Assembly (NCBI GenBank): GCA_965201085.1
Contig: CBDAVS010000022.1
Location: 1 to 64,000, forward strand
Length of the DNA: 64,000 nucleotides
Origin: JAPOUP01 sp965201085
GTDB taxonomy: Bacteria; Pseudomonadota; Alphaproteobacteria; Rhodobacterales; Rhodobacteraceae
Direction of reading: 5' to 3'
The notes beneath the pieces were generated by a model. The model did not search any database, was not told the origin of the DNA, and saw only the letters and a program-made list of their open reading frames with translations. Shown piece after piece: positions 9,605 through 18,400 of the stretch (positions are counted from its first letter, which is position 1; every line of letters begins with the position of its first letter). The position numbers were made by a program, and so were the translations under genes.

Positions 9605-9783
9605 CAGCGATATGCGCGCTCGACGAAGATAGCGGTGAAAACGGCGAGAACGCCGAACACCATTGCGTAAACGGCGGCGTATTGCGCTATATCCTTTGCG
9701 TTTCCCCCTCGACGTATCGCTCGGTAACCGCCAAGAAGCGCACCGATTACAGCAAATGCCAGCACGATCATATAGGCCACCAT
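9604..9783 (-). CDS. Small two-helix membrane protein between moxR and the VWA gene
   Basis: A 59-residue frame beginning MVAYMIVLAFAVIGALLGG and ending FVERAYR. It contains two hydrophobic segments (about residues 2-19 and 38-55) separated by a basic loop YRAIRRGG, so it should be an inner-membrane hairpin with the loop inside. Its TGA overlaps the ATG of the VWA gene, which argues for a real, co-translated gene. Function is unknown. Position suggests a membrane partner for the MoxR/VWA pair (inference). Confidence 0.6.
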   Translation of the reverse strand: MVAYMIVLAFAVIGALLGGYRAIRRGGNAKDIAQYAAVYAMVFGVLAVFTAIFVERAYR

Positions 9784-10071
9784 TCCATGCGTGAGGGAAC
9801 GTCAATAAAAGTCCCCGTGCCGTTCCACGAACCGGCATGAAGCCAGCGAGCGACGGCTTCAGTGCGAAATCGCGCCGTCAAAACCAACATTGCGACGGGT
9901 TTGGCGAGCGCCTCGCCATTTATTTCGCGGATTCCTGAAGGGACTGATTGCTGTATCATTCTGAGTGCGACCCGCTATGCCGATAGCGTTGAGGAAGAAG
10001 TCTTCGCCCGGACCCGGGAATGGTTCCTGTGTCGCGGTGATTGATATGCCGGAACATCATCTACCACCAAA
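9784..10071. other. Spacer between moxR and the small membrane gene
   Basis: A 63-codon minus-strand frame (9768-9959, starting MIQQSVPSG) overlaps the small membrane gene in another frame. It has no recognisable motif and no good ribosome-binding site, so I leave it uncalled. Confidence 0.35.
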
Positions 10072-10911
10072 TCAACGATTGCCACGCGCCATGAACGCCA
10101 ATCGCTCGAACATATGAAGATCCTGCTCGTTCTTGAGCAGGGCTCCATGAAGTTTCGGCAGCGCGTTCCTGCCATCCAGCTTCAGGTCCTCGGCCGATAG
10201 ATCCTCGGCAAGCAGCAGCTTCAGCCAGTCCAGAACCTCAGAGGTGGACGGCTTCTTCTTAAGCCCGGGCGTCTCGCGCAGCTCGAAGAACCGCGAAAGC
10301 GCCGCAGCCAGGAGGTGTTTCTTTAGTCCCGGATGATGTACCTCGACGATCTTTCGCATCGTCTCCATGTCCGGGAATCGGATATAGTGAAAAAAGCAGC
10401 GTCTTAGGAACGCGTCCGGCAGTTCCTTTTCGTTGTTCGAGGTGATGATGACGATCGGTCGGTGCCGCGCCGTGACGGTCTCTCCGGTTTCGTAAACCTG
10501 GAACTCCATTCGATCGAGTTCCTGAAGCAGATCATTCGGGAACTCAATATCCGCCTTGTCGATTTCGTCGATCAGCAGCACGGTCTTTCGATCCGCGGCG
10601 AACGTCTGCCAAAGCTTTCCGGGTTTGATGTAGTTCCGGACATCATGGACGCACTCCTCACCAAGCTGGCTGTCGCGCAGGCGTGACACCGCATCGTATT
10701 CGTAAAGCCCCTGCTGCGCCTTGGTGGTGGATTTGACATGCCATTCTATGAGTTCGAGACCAAGCGCCTGCGCGACCTGTTTCGCAAGTTCCGTCTTTCC
10801 GGTACCCGGTTCGCCCTTTACCAACAGCGGACGCTCCAGGATGACGGCGGCGTTCACCGCTACTTTCAGGTCATCGGTCGCTACATAGGAATCGGTGCCG
10901 GAGAATCTCAT
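10072..10911 (-). CDS. MoxR-family AAA+ ATPase
   Basis: A cytoplasmic ATPase of 279 residues. Walker A is GEPGTGKTE at about 38-46, Walker B LLIDEIDKAD near residue 120, sensor 1 IITSNNEKELPD, and the arginine finger region is AFLRRCFFHYI. MoxR proteins remodel or activate partner proteins together with VWA proteins, and a CoxE-like VWA gene follows downstream on the same strand. It is close to the CoxD subgroup involved in maturing molybdenum enzymes, but no such enzyme is encoded here. The gene is full length for the family and shows no damage. Confidence 0.9.
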   Translation of the reverse strand: MRFSGTDSYVATDDLKVAVNAAVILERPLLVKGEPGTGKTELAKQVAQALGLELIEWHVKSTTKAQQGLYEYDAVSRLRDSQLGEECVHDVRNYIKPGKLWQTFAADRKTVLLIDEIDKADIEFPNDLLQELDRMEFQVYETGETVTARHRPIVIITSNNEKELPDAFLRRCFFHYIRFPDMETMRKIVEVHHPGLKKHLLAAALSRFFELRETPGLKKKPSTSEVLDWLKLLLAEDLSAEDLKLDGRNALPKLHGALLKNEQDLHMFERLAFMARGNR

Positions 10912-11094
10912 GGGTCGCCGTCGGATTGGCTCAAGCTCGAATTCTCACCCCTATAGGCCTCCAAAACGTCTTTCAAGCGCATGGTTTCCGAGCGTGACAA
11001 GGCATCGCTCTTAGGCTAATTCGTTCCATCATCGAATCGCCGGGCTCAATCGGGTCCCATAATGGATCGGATTGTCGAATACGAAGGAGTCAAC

Positions 11095-11514
11095 ATGGTG
11101 GCTAGGATCGTTCTTCCGGATGACTACCGACCTTCCGAAGACGAGGCGTTCATGAACGAGCGCCAGTTGGAGTATTTTCGGCGGAAGCTGTCAGTCTGGC
11201 GAAACGAGTTGCTCAATGAATCGAAACATACGATCGAGGGTCTGCAGGACAGCGCGCGCAGCGTTCCCGATATCGCCGACCGCGCCAGCGAGGAAAGCGA
11301 TAGGGCTCGGGAGCTTCGTACCCGTGACCGCCAACGTAAACTGGTCGTGAAAATCGATGCCGCACTGCGTCGAATCCAACAGGGAGAGTATGGTTACTGC
11401 GAAGTGACCGGAGATCCGATTTCGATCAGGCGGCTTGACGCCCGACCCATCGCGACAATGAGTCTTGCGGCGCAGGAGCGGCACGAGCGACGCGAAAAGG
11501 TACACCGCGGATAA
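11095..11514 (+). CDS. dksA: DksA-type RNA polymerase-binding regulator
   Basis: A protein of 139 residues that binds in the RNA polymerase secondary channel and, with ppGpp, adjusts transcription in the stringent response. I choose the ATG at 11095 rather than 11062 because AAGGAG lies a few bases upstream and the product then starts MVARIVLPDDYRP, as alphaproteobacterial DksA does. The coiled coil carries the tip motif DIADRAS (D59, D62). The C-terminal globule has GYCEVTGDPIS and then ARPIATMSLAAQERH, so only one cysteine of the usual four zinc ligands remains (C102). That is a known condition in this bacterial group, so not damage. The FAD monooxygenase gene follows after 57 bases. Confidence 0.9.
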   Translation: MVARIVLPDDYRPSEDEAFMNERQLEYFRRKLSVWRNELLNESKHTIEGLQDSARSVPDIADRASEESDRARELRTRDRQRKLVVKIDAALRRIQQGEYGYCEVTGDPISIRRLDARPIATMSLAAQERHERREKVHRG

Positions 11515-11571
11515 GTTCTCCGAAACATTGATGCCTGAATTCCAGCACCCCGGCGGTTCTCAATCAAAGCG

Positions 11572-12687
11572 ATGCTGAAGGGTAGGCAAGTCTCGATCAT
11601 TGGCGCGGGTATCGCTGGCCTGTCGCTGGCGGTGGCTTTGGCACGGCGCGGTGCGCGGGTCAGTGTTCTGGAACGATCATCCACCGTCTCAACATCGGGA
11701 GCGGGGATCCAGATCACCCCCAACGGTTTCGTTGTGCTGAAGGCGCTTGGGTTGGGCGATGCGTTGCTGTCGATGGGGCTACAGGCGCAAGCCGTCGAAC
11801 TCAGGGACCACCGAGCAGGACGGCGAATTTTGCGAATCGATCTAACCAAACAGCGGAGCGGGCAGCCCTTTGTGCTTGTCCATCGAGCGCGTCTTATCTC
11901 TCTGCTGGAGGGGGCGGCGCATAGGGCCGGGGTGGCTCTGACTTATGGCATTGTAGCCGATCCCGGAAGTATGGCCGGGCAGTTGGTGATCGGAGCGGAT
12001 GGCATCAATTCCAAAACACGGCTTTTTCTGAACGGGTCGGGAGAGCCGTTCTTCACGGGGCAGGTCGCCTGGCGGGCGGTCGTGGCCGATGATGCAGTTC
12101 CTGAAGCGCATGTCTACTTGGGTCCAGGTCGACATCTGGTGACCTACCCGATCGGAGCGGGATTTCGGAACATCATCGCAGTCGAGGGGCGCCGGAGTTG
12201 GGAGGTGGCCGAATGGGACCAAATCGATGATCCCACCAACCTTAGGGCGGCGTTCGCCAGTTTCGAACCGGAGGTTCGGCACTGGCTGGATCAGGTGAAT
12301 GATGTCCGGCTTTGGGGATTGTTCCGGTACGAAGTTGCCGGACGCTGGCATGACGGACGTATCGCGATTCTCGGCGATGCGGCGCATCCGACTCTTCCAT
12401 TCCTTGCGCAGGGGGCGAACCTTGCACTTGAAGACGCATGGGTACTCGCTCATTGCCTGGACCGGTCGCCCCAGGATGAAGCGCTGTCCGAATACCAAAG
12501 GCTTCGCTACAGACGGGCTGTGCGTGTAACCGCCACGGCGACGGCGAATGCGCGGAATTTCCACCTTGGGAGTCCGCTGGTAAGGCGGATTGCCCACACC
12601 GCCCTTGGCATTGGTGGCACCCTTGCGCCTCGGATGGCACTGAGGCGGCTCGAATGGCTCTACGATTTCGACGTGACCTGTTCATGA
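11572..12687 (+). CDS. FAD-dependent aromatic-type monooxygenase
   Basis: A class A flavoprotein monooxygenase of 371 residues, like salicylate or 6-hydroxynicotinate hydroxylases. It should use NAD(P)H and O2 to hydroxylate a small cyclic substrate. Motifs are the N-terminal dinucleotide fold IIGAGIAGLSLA (9-20), the DG motif VIGADG at about 139-144, and the GD motif ILGDAAHP at about 265, which binds the flavin ribityl chain. It follows dksA closely on the same strand and may be co-transcribed with it. The substrate cannot be told from the sequence. Confidence 0.85.
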   Translation: MLKGRQVSIIGAGIAGLSLAVALARRGARVSVLERSSTVSTSGAGIQITPNGFVVLKALGLGDALLSMGLQAQAVELRDHRAGRRILRIDLTKQRSGQPFVLVHRARLISLLEGAAHRAGVALTYGIVADPGSMAGQLVIGADGINSKTRLFLNGSGEPFFTGQVAWRAVVADDAVPEAHVYLGPGRHLVTYPIGAGFRNIIAVEGRRSWEVAEWDQIDDPTNLRAAFASFEPEVRHWLDQVNDVRLWGLFRYEVAGRWHDGRIAILGDAAHPTLPFLAQGANLALEDAWVLAHCLDRSPQDEALSEYQRLRYRRAVRVTATATANARNFHLGSPLVRRIAHTALGIGGTLAPRMALRRLEWLYDFDVTCS

Positions 12688-12765
12688 CGCAATCACCATT
12701 ATCCATCGGGTGATACGGCGATGACCCATCGATAGCACCATGCATCGGGCCGATTGGCGGATCGT

Positions 12766-13521
12766 TCAGGGCGCGGCTTCAAGTGCCGAGACGATGCCGC
12801 TGAAGTCGGTGGGAATCAACGAAGCACCGCCGACCAATGCCCCGTCCACATTGGAGACACTGAATATATCTCCTGCGTTCGTGGGCTTGACCGAGCCTCC
12901 GTAAAGAAGCCGGATTTCGCTGGCATCAGGTCCAAATCGATCCTGTAGCTGTGCGCGCATGAAATCATGTACTTCAGCGATCTGCTCCAGAGTCGGGATC
13001 TTTCCGGTTCCGATGGCCCAGACGGGTTCATAAGCGACGACGGTCACGCGCCCCTCTGCCTGGTCGGGGACCGATCCGCCCAATTGCGCACCGATAACGT
13101 TCAGCGTTTCACAGTTTTCCCTTTGCTCCAGGGTTTCACCGACGCAGATCACGGCGGTGAGTCCGGCCGCATTTGCGGCAACGGCCTTACTTCGAACAAT
13201 TTCATCCGTCTCTCGATAGGCGGCCCTTCGTTCCGAATGACCGACGATAACGTAGGTGGCACCGGCATCCGCCAACATATCCGCCGAAACGTCACCGGTA
13301 TGTGCCCCATTGGCGGAGAAGTGACAGTCCTGTCCGCCGAGGGTGATCGCACTTCCCGCAACGCGTTGTGAAAAGCGTTCCAGCAACGTGGTTGGTGGGC
13401 AGATCAAAATGTCACAAACCGGATCCATATGGGCATCGGCCAGTTCGTTCAATCCATCAATATTGGAGGATAACCCATTCATTTTCCAGTTACCTGCGGC
13501 GAGTTTGCGTCTGTTGTTCAT
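12766..13521 (-). CDS. tpiA: Triosephosphate isomerase
   Basis: A cytoplasmic enzyme of 251 residues interconverting dihydroxyacetone phosphate and glyceraldehyde 3-phosphate in glycolysis and gluconeogenesis. The start at 13521 gives MNNRRKLAAGNWKMNG, with the catalytic lysine in NWK. The catalytic histidine is in IVGHSERR, the glutamate in VAYEPVWAIGTG, and the phosphate-binding loop is YGGSVKPTNA. All are intact and the length is normal. It converges with the FAD monooxygenase gene, with 78 bases between them. Confidence 0.97.
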   Translation of the reverse strand: MNNRRKLAAGNWKMNGLSSNIDGLNELADAHMDPVCDILICPPTTLLERFSQRVAGSAITLGGQDCHFSANGAHTGDVSADMLADAGATYVIVGHSERRAAYRETDEIVRSKAVAANAAGLTAVICVGETLEQRENCETLNVIGAQLGGSVPDQAEGRVTVVAYEPVWAIGTGKIPTLEQIAEVHDFMRAQLQDRFGPDASEIRLLYGGSVKPTNAGDIFSVSNVDGALVGGASLIPTDFSGIVSALEAAP

Positions 13522-13664
13522 AGTGACCTCGCAAGAATTGGCTTCGATTGCCTTTCCAACCCGATAAATAGGTGATTTTGGAGTGTTCAAAGCTCCGCTG
13601 AGCGCTGTTCTACCGGTGTATATAGGCCTCTGGTTCGGTTGCGGGCGTGGTGCCCGCGGAGGCA

Positions 13665-14309
13665 CTAATCCGCGTCCGGTTGCTCCGGAGGAGCGGCGTT
13701 GCGAAACGCATCTATTCGGTCGAGCGCTTCGAAAATCCGCTCGATGGTTGGATAGCGTGTATGGTCTGTATGGAAGCGTCTGTTGTTCCATATCTGAGCG
13801 CAAAGGCAGATATCGGCGAGTCCGGGCATCCCGCCATAGCAGTAAAGTCCGGTGTCAGGGCTGTTGGCGAGCATCCTCTCGAGTGCTTCGAACGTCGTCT
13901 CGACCCAATGCCGAAACCATGCCGCTTTGCCCGCCCCATCCAGTCCCAGCTTTTCGAGATGGCGAAGCACCCGCAGGTTGTTCAGTGGGTGGACTTCGCA
14001 CGCGATCATACAGGCCAACGCCCGCACCCGGGCACGGCCCTTCGGGTCTTCAGGTAGGAGCGGTGGCTGCGCGTGTGCTTCATCAAGGTATTCAATAATC
14101 GCAAGTGATTGTCTCAGTGCCGTTCCGTCCTCTAATTCCAGTGCAGGCACGAGACCGGCGGGATTCATTTCCAGAAAGGCAGGTGTTCGGTGTTCATCTT
14201 CGAGCAGGGAATTGGATATGTAGCGGTAGTCAAGTCCTTTGAGATTCAGCGCGATGCGCAACCGCGCTGATGTGGATGACCGGAAGTAGTTGCGCAGAAC
14301 GTACATCAT
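13665..14309 (-). CDS. Maleylacetoacetate isomerase-like glutathione S-transferase
   Basis: A zeta-class GST of about 214 residues. The N-terminal thioredoxin-like domain has YFRSSTSARLRIALN, whose SS pair and arginine bind glutathione in maleylacetoacetate isomerase, then the cis-proline segment NPAGLVPALE and QSLAIIEYLDE. The C-terminal all-helical domain ends PTIERIFEALDRIDAF. In the known pathway the enzyme isomerises maleylacetoacetate in tyrosine breakdown, but no fumarylacetoacetase or homogentisate dioxygenase is nearby, so the call rests on sequence alone. The start is one of two adjacent ATG codons at 14309 and 14306. It is divergent from the D-lyxose isomerase gene. Confidence 0.8.
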   Translation of the reverse strand: MMYVLRNYFRSSTSARLRIALNLKGLDYRYISNSLLEDEHRTPAFLEMNPAGLVPALELEDGTALRQSLAIIEYLDEAHAQPPLLPEDPKGRARVRALACMIACEVHPLNNLRVLRHLEKLGLDGAGKAAWFRHWVETTFEALERMLANSPDTGLYCYGGMPGLADICLCAQIWNNRRFHTDHTRYPTIERIFEALDRIDAFRNAAPPEQPDAD

Positions 14310-14427
14310 CCATCCTCCTGATCCTGTGCCACACGGCACGCGTTGGACATTGTCGGCGTTTCCTCTTGCGAATGACGGGGAACCGAGGCAGAATCACCAT
14401 ACCCCAAAACAGCAAGGATCCATTATC

Positions 14428-15108
14428 ATGCTTCGGTCCGCCGTCAATGAAATCCTCCAGGAATCCGACGCTTTCATTCGCTGGCATGGCTATAGGTTGC
14501 CGCCGTTCGCATATTGGTCGCCGGATGAACTGCGAAGGCGTACCGCTTTTGACAGCGCCATGATCCGGAACCACTTTCTTGGGTGGGATATCACGGATTT
14601 CGGTGAGGGACGGTTCGAGGAGCTGGGACTGTTCCTTTTCACGGTTCGTAACGGTTCGGCGACCAATGTCTCGCGCGGCAAAGGCATGCTCTACGCTGAA
14701 AAGTTGTTGATTTCGGACGAGGGGCAGGTGACACCGATGCATCGCCATAACTTCAAGACGGAAGACATCATCAATCGAGGTGGCGCCACCCTAGTGCTGG
14801 AGCTGTTCCGGGCGGATTCGGAAGGCGGTATTGATGAGACTGCCGAGGTTGCTGTACGAACGGACGGTTCGTTCAGATATCTGTCCGGTGGTGACCGCCT
14901 GAAGCTTGAGCCTGGCGAAAGCGTGACGTTGGAGCCTGACATCTGGCACTCGTTCTGGGGTGAGGGTGGGCGTGTGCTGATCGGTGAGGTATCCAATGTG
15001 AACGACGACCGTACGGACAATGTCTTCCGGGAAAAAATCGGAAGGTTTTCCACCATTGAGGAGGACGTTGCACCGACCCATCTGCTGGTTTCGGATTACG
15101 ATACCTAG
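14428..15108 (+). CDS. D-lyxose isomerase (cupin fold)
   Basis: A protein of 226 residues starting MLRSAVNEIL at 14428, with AAGGAT upstream. It resembles D-lyxose ketol-isomerases, which convert D-lyxose to D-xylulose (and D-mannose to D-fructose). Metal ligands fit the family: H105 and H107 in PMHRHNFKTED, E112, and H174 in DIWHSFW. The TAG stop abuts an ISNCY end at 15109. TAG precedes every other ISNCY left end, so the stop codon may be supplied by the element, and a few native C-terminal residues could have been lost. No sugar transporter or kinase is adjacent. Confidence 0.82.
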   Translation: MLRSAVNEILQESDAFIRWHGYRLPPFAYWSPDELRRRTAFDSAMIRNHFLGWDITDFGEGRFEELGLFLFTVRNGSATNVSRGKGMLYAEKLLISDEGQVTPMHRHNFKTEDIINRGGATLVLELFRADSEGGIDETAEVAVRTDGSFRYLSGGDRLKLEPGESVTLEPDIWHSFWGEGGRVLIGEVSNVNDDRTDNVFREKIGRFSTIEEDVAPTHLLVSDYDT

Positions 15109-15259
15109 TGTCTGCCAGAAAACCCCGTGTTTTTCCGGTGACAGGGCCGGATCCGGCGGATTTCGGCTTCACGAGACCCTAGCCGGGCCCGTCGGAGCGC
15201 CGCCCGGGGCTTCGACGGGATGGTCGGTGGCGGGACCACTCAACTTATGGAACAAACTC
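15109..15259 (-). mobile_element. Scar: ISNCY terminus fused to an IS5 terminus
   Basis: From 15109 the sequence TGTCTGCCAGAAAACCCCG and about 120 more bases match the transposase-distal end of ISNCY (as at 22256). At about 15232 it changes, without a gap, to the left end of the IS5 element in inverted orientation, ending AACAAACTC at 15259. Neither element has a transposase here. It is what remains after an IS5 inserted in an ISNCY copy and the insides were deleted. Confidence 0.8.
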
Positions 15260-15387
15260 TTACTGATCTCATGAGGCATTTTCCTGAACGGCGTTTCCAT
15301 AAAATCCAGAGAGTCATCGATATCATTGAAGAGGTTCGAGGTCTTATCCAGGCTCACAAAAGGTGCCCGGAATGACTATAGACCTTA
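15260..15387. other. Short host remnant between two IS pieces
   Basis: 128 bases of host-like composition with a short open plus-strand frame (MRHFPERRFHKIQRVIDII). It may be the tail of a gene whose start was removed. I cannot assign it. Confidence 0.3.
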
Positions 15388-16345
15388 GAGTTTGTTCCAT
15401 AAGTTGAGTGGTCCCGCAGGATGTGGCATTCCGGTTGGTGAAAGCAACCAAATCCGGAGATCGCCATGCCCTGGAACAGGACCACCCAACAGCTCCATAA
15501 GCGCCCGGACGACCACAGTCAAAACGATCTGACCGACGCCGAATGGACCATCATCGAGCCGATGCTGCCGAAGCAGGGAAGGATGGGACGGCCGCGCGAG
15601 GTCGACCTTCGGTCGGTGTTCGACGCGGTCCAGTATATCCTGTCCACGGGATGCCAGTGGCGCGCGTTACCCTCTGGATATCCACCGTTTTCCACCGTCC
15701 AGAACTATTTTTACGCATGGCGGCGGAGCGGGCTCCTGGAGCGTCTCGTGCATCGTCTCCGGGACCTCGCGCGGCGGTGTTCGGGGCGCTCCGCGGAGCC
15801 GACCGCCGCCCCGGTCGACAGCCAGTCGGTGAAGACCACGGAGAGCGGCGGGCCCCGCGGCTACGACGCCGGGAAGAAGGTGAAGGGGAGGAAAAGGCAC
15901 CTGATCGTGGACGCCGACGGCACACCGATCGTCATGACGGTTCACACCGCCAACATCCAGGACCGGGACGGCGCACCGGACCTGATCGCGAAGCTGCTGG
16001 AGACGGTGCCCACGGTGTGTAGGCTGTTCGCCGACGGTGGCTACGCGGGTCCGAAGCTGCGGGACCGGCCTGCGGGGATGGGGTTGTCGAACGTGATCAG
16101 GATCGTCGAAAAACCGAAGAATGTCAAAGGGTTCACGGTTCTCTACCGCCGCTGGGTGGTGGAGCGGACCTTCGCCTGGATGGGCCGGTGCCGCCGCCTG
16201 TCGAAAGATTACGAAAGGCTCAGTGAGAACTCGCTGGCATGGGCGCAGCTGGCCGCCTGCCGGTTCCTGCTCAGGCGGGTGGCGAGGGCGTCAACTCCAT
16301 GAAAAACAATAGTTTAATGATATCAGTGACTTATGATTCAAACTC
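15388..16345 (+). mobile_element. IS5-family (IS1031-like) element, copy 1
   Basis: 958 bp, with imperfect ends GAGTTTGTTCCATAAGTTGAG and the complement of GAGTTTGAATCATAAGTCAC. The flanks are TTA at 15385-15387 and 16346-16348, the TNA target expected of this group. It carries the full-length transposase version and is nearly identical to copy 2 at 25068. The right-hand insertion point lies at the 3' end of the DUF7002-like pseudogene. Confidence 0.93.
15466..16302 (+). CDS. IS5-family transposase (full-length version)
   Basis: A DDE transposase of 278 residues. The N-terminal part has DLTDAEWTIIEPMLP and GRPREVDLRSVFDAVQYIL. The catalytic residues fall in PVDSQSVKTTESGGPRG (D), LFADGGYAGPKLRD (D) and VVERTFAWMGRCRRLSKDYERL (E). 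The tail SLAWAQLAACRFLLRRVARASTP is complete here, whereas copies 3 to 5 stop early. It is the likely source of active enzyme for all five copies, together with copy 2. Confidence 0.92.
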   Translation: MPWNRTTQQLHKRPDDHSQNDLTDAEWTIIEPMLPKQGRMGRPREVDLRSVFDAVQYILSTGCQWRALPSGYPPFSTVQNYFYAWRRSGLLERLVHRLRDLARRCSGRSAEPTAAPVDSQSVKTTESGGPRGYDAGKKVKGRKRHLIVDADGTPIVMTVHTANIQDRDGAPDLIAKLLETVPTVCRLFADGGYAGPKLRDRPAGMGLSNVIRIVEKPKNVKGFTVLYRRWVVERTFAWMGRCRRLSKDYERLSENSLAWAQLAACRFLLRRVARASTP

Positions 16346-16993
16346 TTAGAGAATTTCCTCTGCCGAACCATGTTTGACGTAATCAACTACCTCATAGATT
16401 CCATCCATCCGTTCTGTGATGCAGATCTCCGCAACGGCCCGCGCTTTGCCGTATTTTCAGCTTCGCTGTTCGAAAGGGTAATCTTCGAACCGCTTGAATA
16501 GGTTCAGGCATCTGGGATGCGGCATCAGCTTCGCGCTCCCGCTGTTCATTCACGAGAGTCGAATGTTGGGTTCCTCCAATCGCACAAGTTTTTGGGTATC
16601 CACAACCAACACGTCGTGAACCACGTCCCTGCAAGCGCGCGCAAAAACCACCGTCTCAAGCCATTTCTTTGTCGGCCAGAAAAATACCATCGAGTTGATG
16701 AGTTCGTACCATTCCCAAAGTTCGACACCGGGCGGGAGCGCTCTTCTGAGCCCGACTTCGGACAGCGGTTTCTGGTCCCGAAGCGTTGCACGAGACAATC
16801 CAGAGGAGTCGATCTCCACCCAATGCGGTCGTCTGCCCTTGGTGACCCCCGCTATCTCACCGTCACTCTCGCCATAAAGCTGCATCAGTGCCCGATTTGA
16901 CAGCAGCACGTTTTCCCTGATGCTTGGCCAACTTCCTCCCTATGCGATATGATAAAGTTTCGGATAGGTCCGCCACAGATTTACAGGCCTCAT
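16346..16993 (-). pseudogene. DUF7002-like protein with three in-frame stops
   Basis: On the minus strand one frame runs from an ATG at 16993 (MRPVNLWRTYPKLYHIA) to a stop at 16346. It is broken only by stops at 16940-16942 (TAG), 16550-16552 (TGA) and 16457-16459 (TGA). Between them lie family-like segments: SWPSIRENVLLSNRAL, EWYELINSMVFFWPTKKWLE, VHDVLVVDTQKLV, NSGSAKLMPHPR and then EDYPFEQ. From memory this order matches a family now called DUF7002. The final stop coincides with the IS5 duplication, so the true C-terminus may have been cut off by that insertion. No shift of frame was needed, which points to decay by point mutation. The original function is unknown. Confidence 0.65.
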
Positions 16994-17047
16994 GATCCTA
17001 TCCGATCGATGAAGATATTGAGTCGCCGCAACTCGGCGGAGCGAATG

Positions 17048-18400
17048 TCAGCCGCCGGAAAATCCCTCTTCCAGCGCGTCCAACACGATCTGAACGTCCT
17101 GAGCCGTCAGAACGAGAGGCGGAGACATCAACAGATTGTTGCCGGAGATCCGGACCATCGCACCGGATCGGTAGGTTGTTGCTTGGATTCGTTCGATGAC
17201 CTCCTTGTCTGCTGGAGTCCTCGAGTCACGGTCCTTAACGAGTTCCATCGCGAGCATCAGTCCGTGACCCCCACGGACATCACCGATGACCTCGTGGCGC
17301 TCCTTCAAAGCCTGAATCCCAGCCCAAAGTTCCGCACCCCTAAGCGCCGCGTTCTTCTGAACCTGCAGCCTGATGGTCTCGTCAAGGCAGGCCAGCGCCG
17401 CCGCCGCGCCGACAGGATGGCCGGAATAGGTATAGCCATGACCGATCGTAGCCTTACCCAAATCGCCGCTCTCGAACACTTCGGCAACGGACTCGGAAAT
17501 CATGACAGCGCCAAACGGGAAATAGCCGTTGGTGATGGCCTTCGCGGTCGTCGCCATATCGGGTTGGACCCCCCAATGGCGGGCGCCGGTCCAATCGCCA
17601 GTGCGCCCGAAACCCGTGATGACCTCGTCGCTGATCAGGAGGATGCCATGCCTGGCCGTGATTTCGCGGACCCCTTTCATGAAACTCTCATGGGGAACGA
17701 TGACGCCTCCGGCGCCAAGGACCGGTTCCATGATCATGGCCGCGATGGTCTCGGCGCCCTGGAACGCGATCTCATCCTCAAGCGATTTAAGGCACAGCCG
17801 CGCGAGGCGCTCCGGATCCGTCTCGTCGAACGGGTTGCGGTAGGTATGCGGCGCCGGAATATGGAAACACCCAGGAAGAAGCGGCTCGTAAGCCTTTCGG
17901 AACTGCAAATTTCCGTTCACCGACGCTCCGCCGAACTGGGTGCCGTGATAGCCCTTTTTCAAGGACAGGAATTTGAACCGGTCATCATCGCCTTTGATCT
18001 TGTGGTATTGACGCGCTAACCTCAGGGCCGTCTCGACGCTATCGCCTCCGCCAGAGGTGTAGAATGCACGGCACAGACCGTCCGGTTCGAAAAAGTCATG
18101 CAGGAGTTCAGACAGTTCGATGATCACGTCGGTGGTCGTTCCGCGGAACGCCGAATAATACGGAAGACGGTCAAGCTGGGACGCAATGGCTTTCTTCACC
18201 GCAACGCAGGAAAATCCGAGATTGACGTTCCAGAGCCCGCCAACAGCATCGACGACTTCGTGGCCGTCTATGTCGCTGATGCGGGTACCGCGCGCCTCGG
18301 TGATGATCGTGGGTGGATTGGCCTGCATGTCACCGGGATGGGCCATAGGGTGCCACAGATGGCGGGCGTTATGCTCTTTCAGGAAATTACTGTCTTTCAT
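17048..18400 (-). CDS. Class III omega-aminotransferase
   Basis: A PLP enzyme of 450 residues, probably moving an amino group from a terminal amine or omega-amino acid (beta-alanine, putrescine, taurine or similar) to pyruvate or another keto acid. It starts MKDSNFLKEHNARHLWHPMAHP, a typical beginning for the pyruvate-dependent subgroup. The phosphate loop is YTSGGGDSVETALRLAR. The cofactor-binding aspartate lies in LLISDEVITGFGRTG, and the lysine forming the Schiff base is in TAKAITNGYFPFGA at about residue 288. The sequence is complete and undamaged. No transporter or dehydrogenase neighbour helps to fix the substrate. Confidence 0.88.
   Translation of the reverse strand: MKDSNFLKEHNARHLWHPMAHPGDMQANPPTIITEARGTRISDIDGHEVVDAVGGLWNVNLGFSCVAVKKAIASQLDRLPYYSAFRGTTTDVIIELSELLHDFFEPDGLCRAFYTSGGGDSVETALRLARQYHKIKGDDDRFKFLSLKKGYHGTQFGGASVNGNLQFRKAYEPLLPGCFHIPAPHTYRNPFDETDPERLARLCLKSLEDEIAFQGAETIAAMIMEPVLGAGGVIVPHESFMKGVREITARHGILLISDEVITGFGRTGDWTGARHWGVQPDMATTAKAITNGYFPFGAVMISESVAEVFESGDLGKATIGHGYTYSGHPVGAAAALACLDETIRLQVQKNAALRGAELWAGIQALKERHEVIGDVRGGHGLMLAMELVKDRDSRTPADKEVIERIQATTYRSGAMVRISGNNLLMSPPLVLTAQDVQIVLDALEEGFSGG

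Noticed and set aside
11101..11514. Loss of zinc-finger cysteines in DksA as damage
   Set aside because: Single-cysteine DksA proteins with the same surrounding motif are known from Rhodobacter-type bacteria, so this is a lineage trait.
16346..16993. Recoding of TGA or TAG as amino acids
   Set aside because: Intact genes in the window use TGA, TAG and TAA as normal stops and TGG for tryptophan. The in-frame stops occur only in genes with other signs of decay or beside IS elements.
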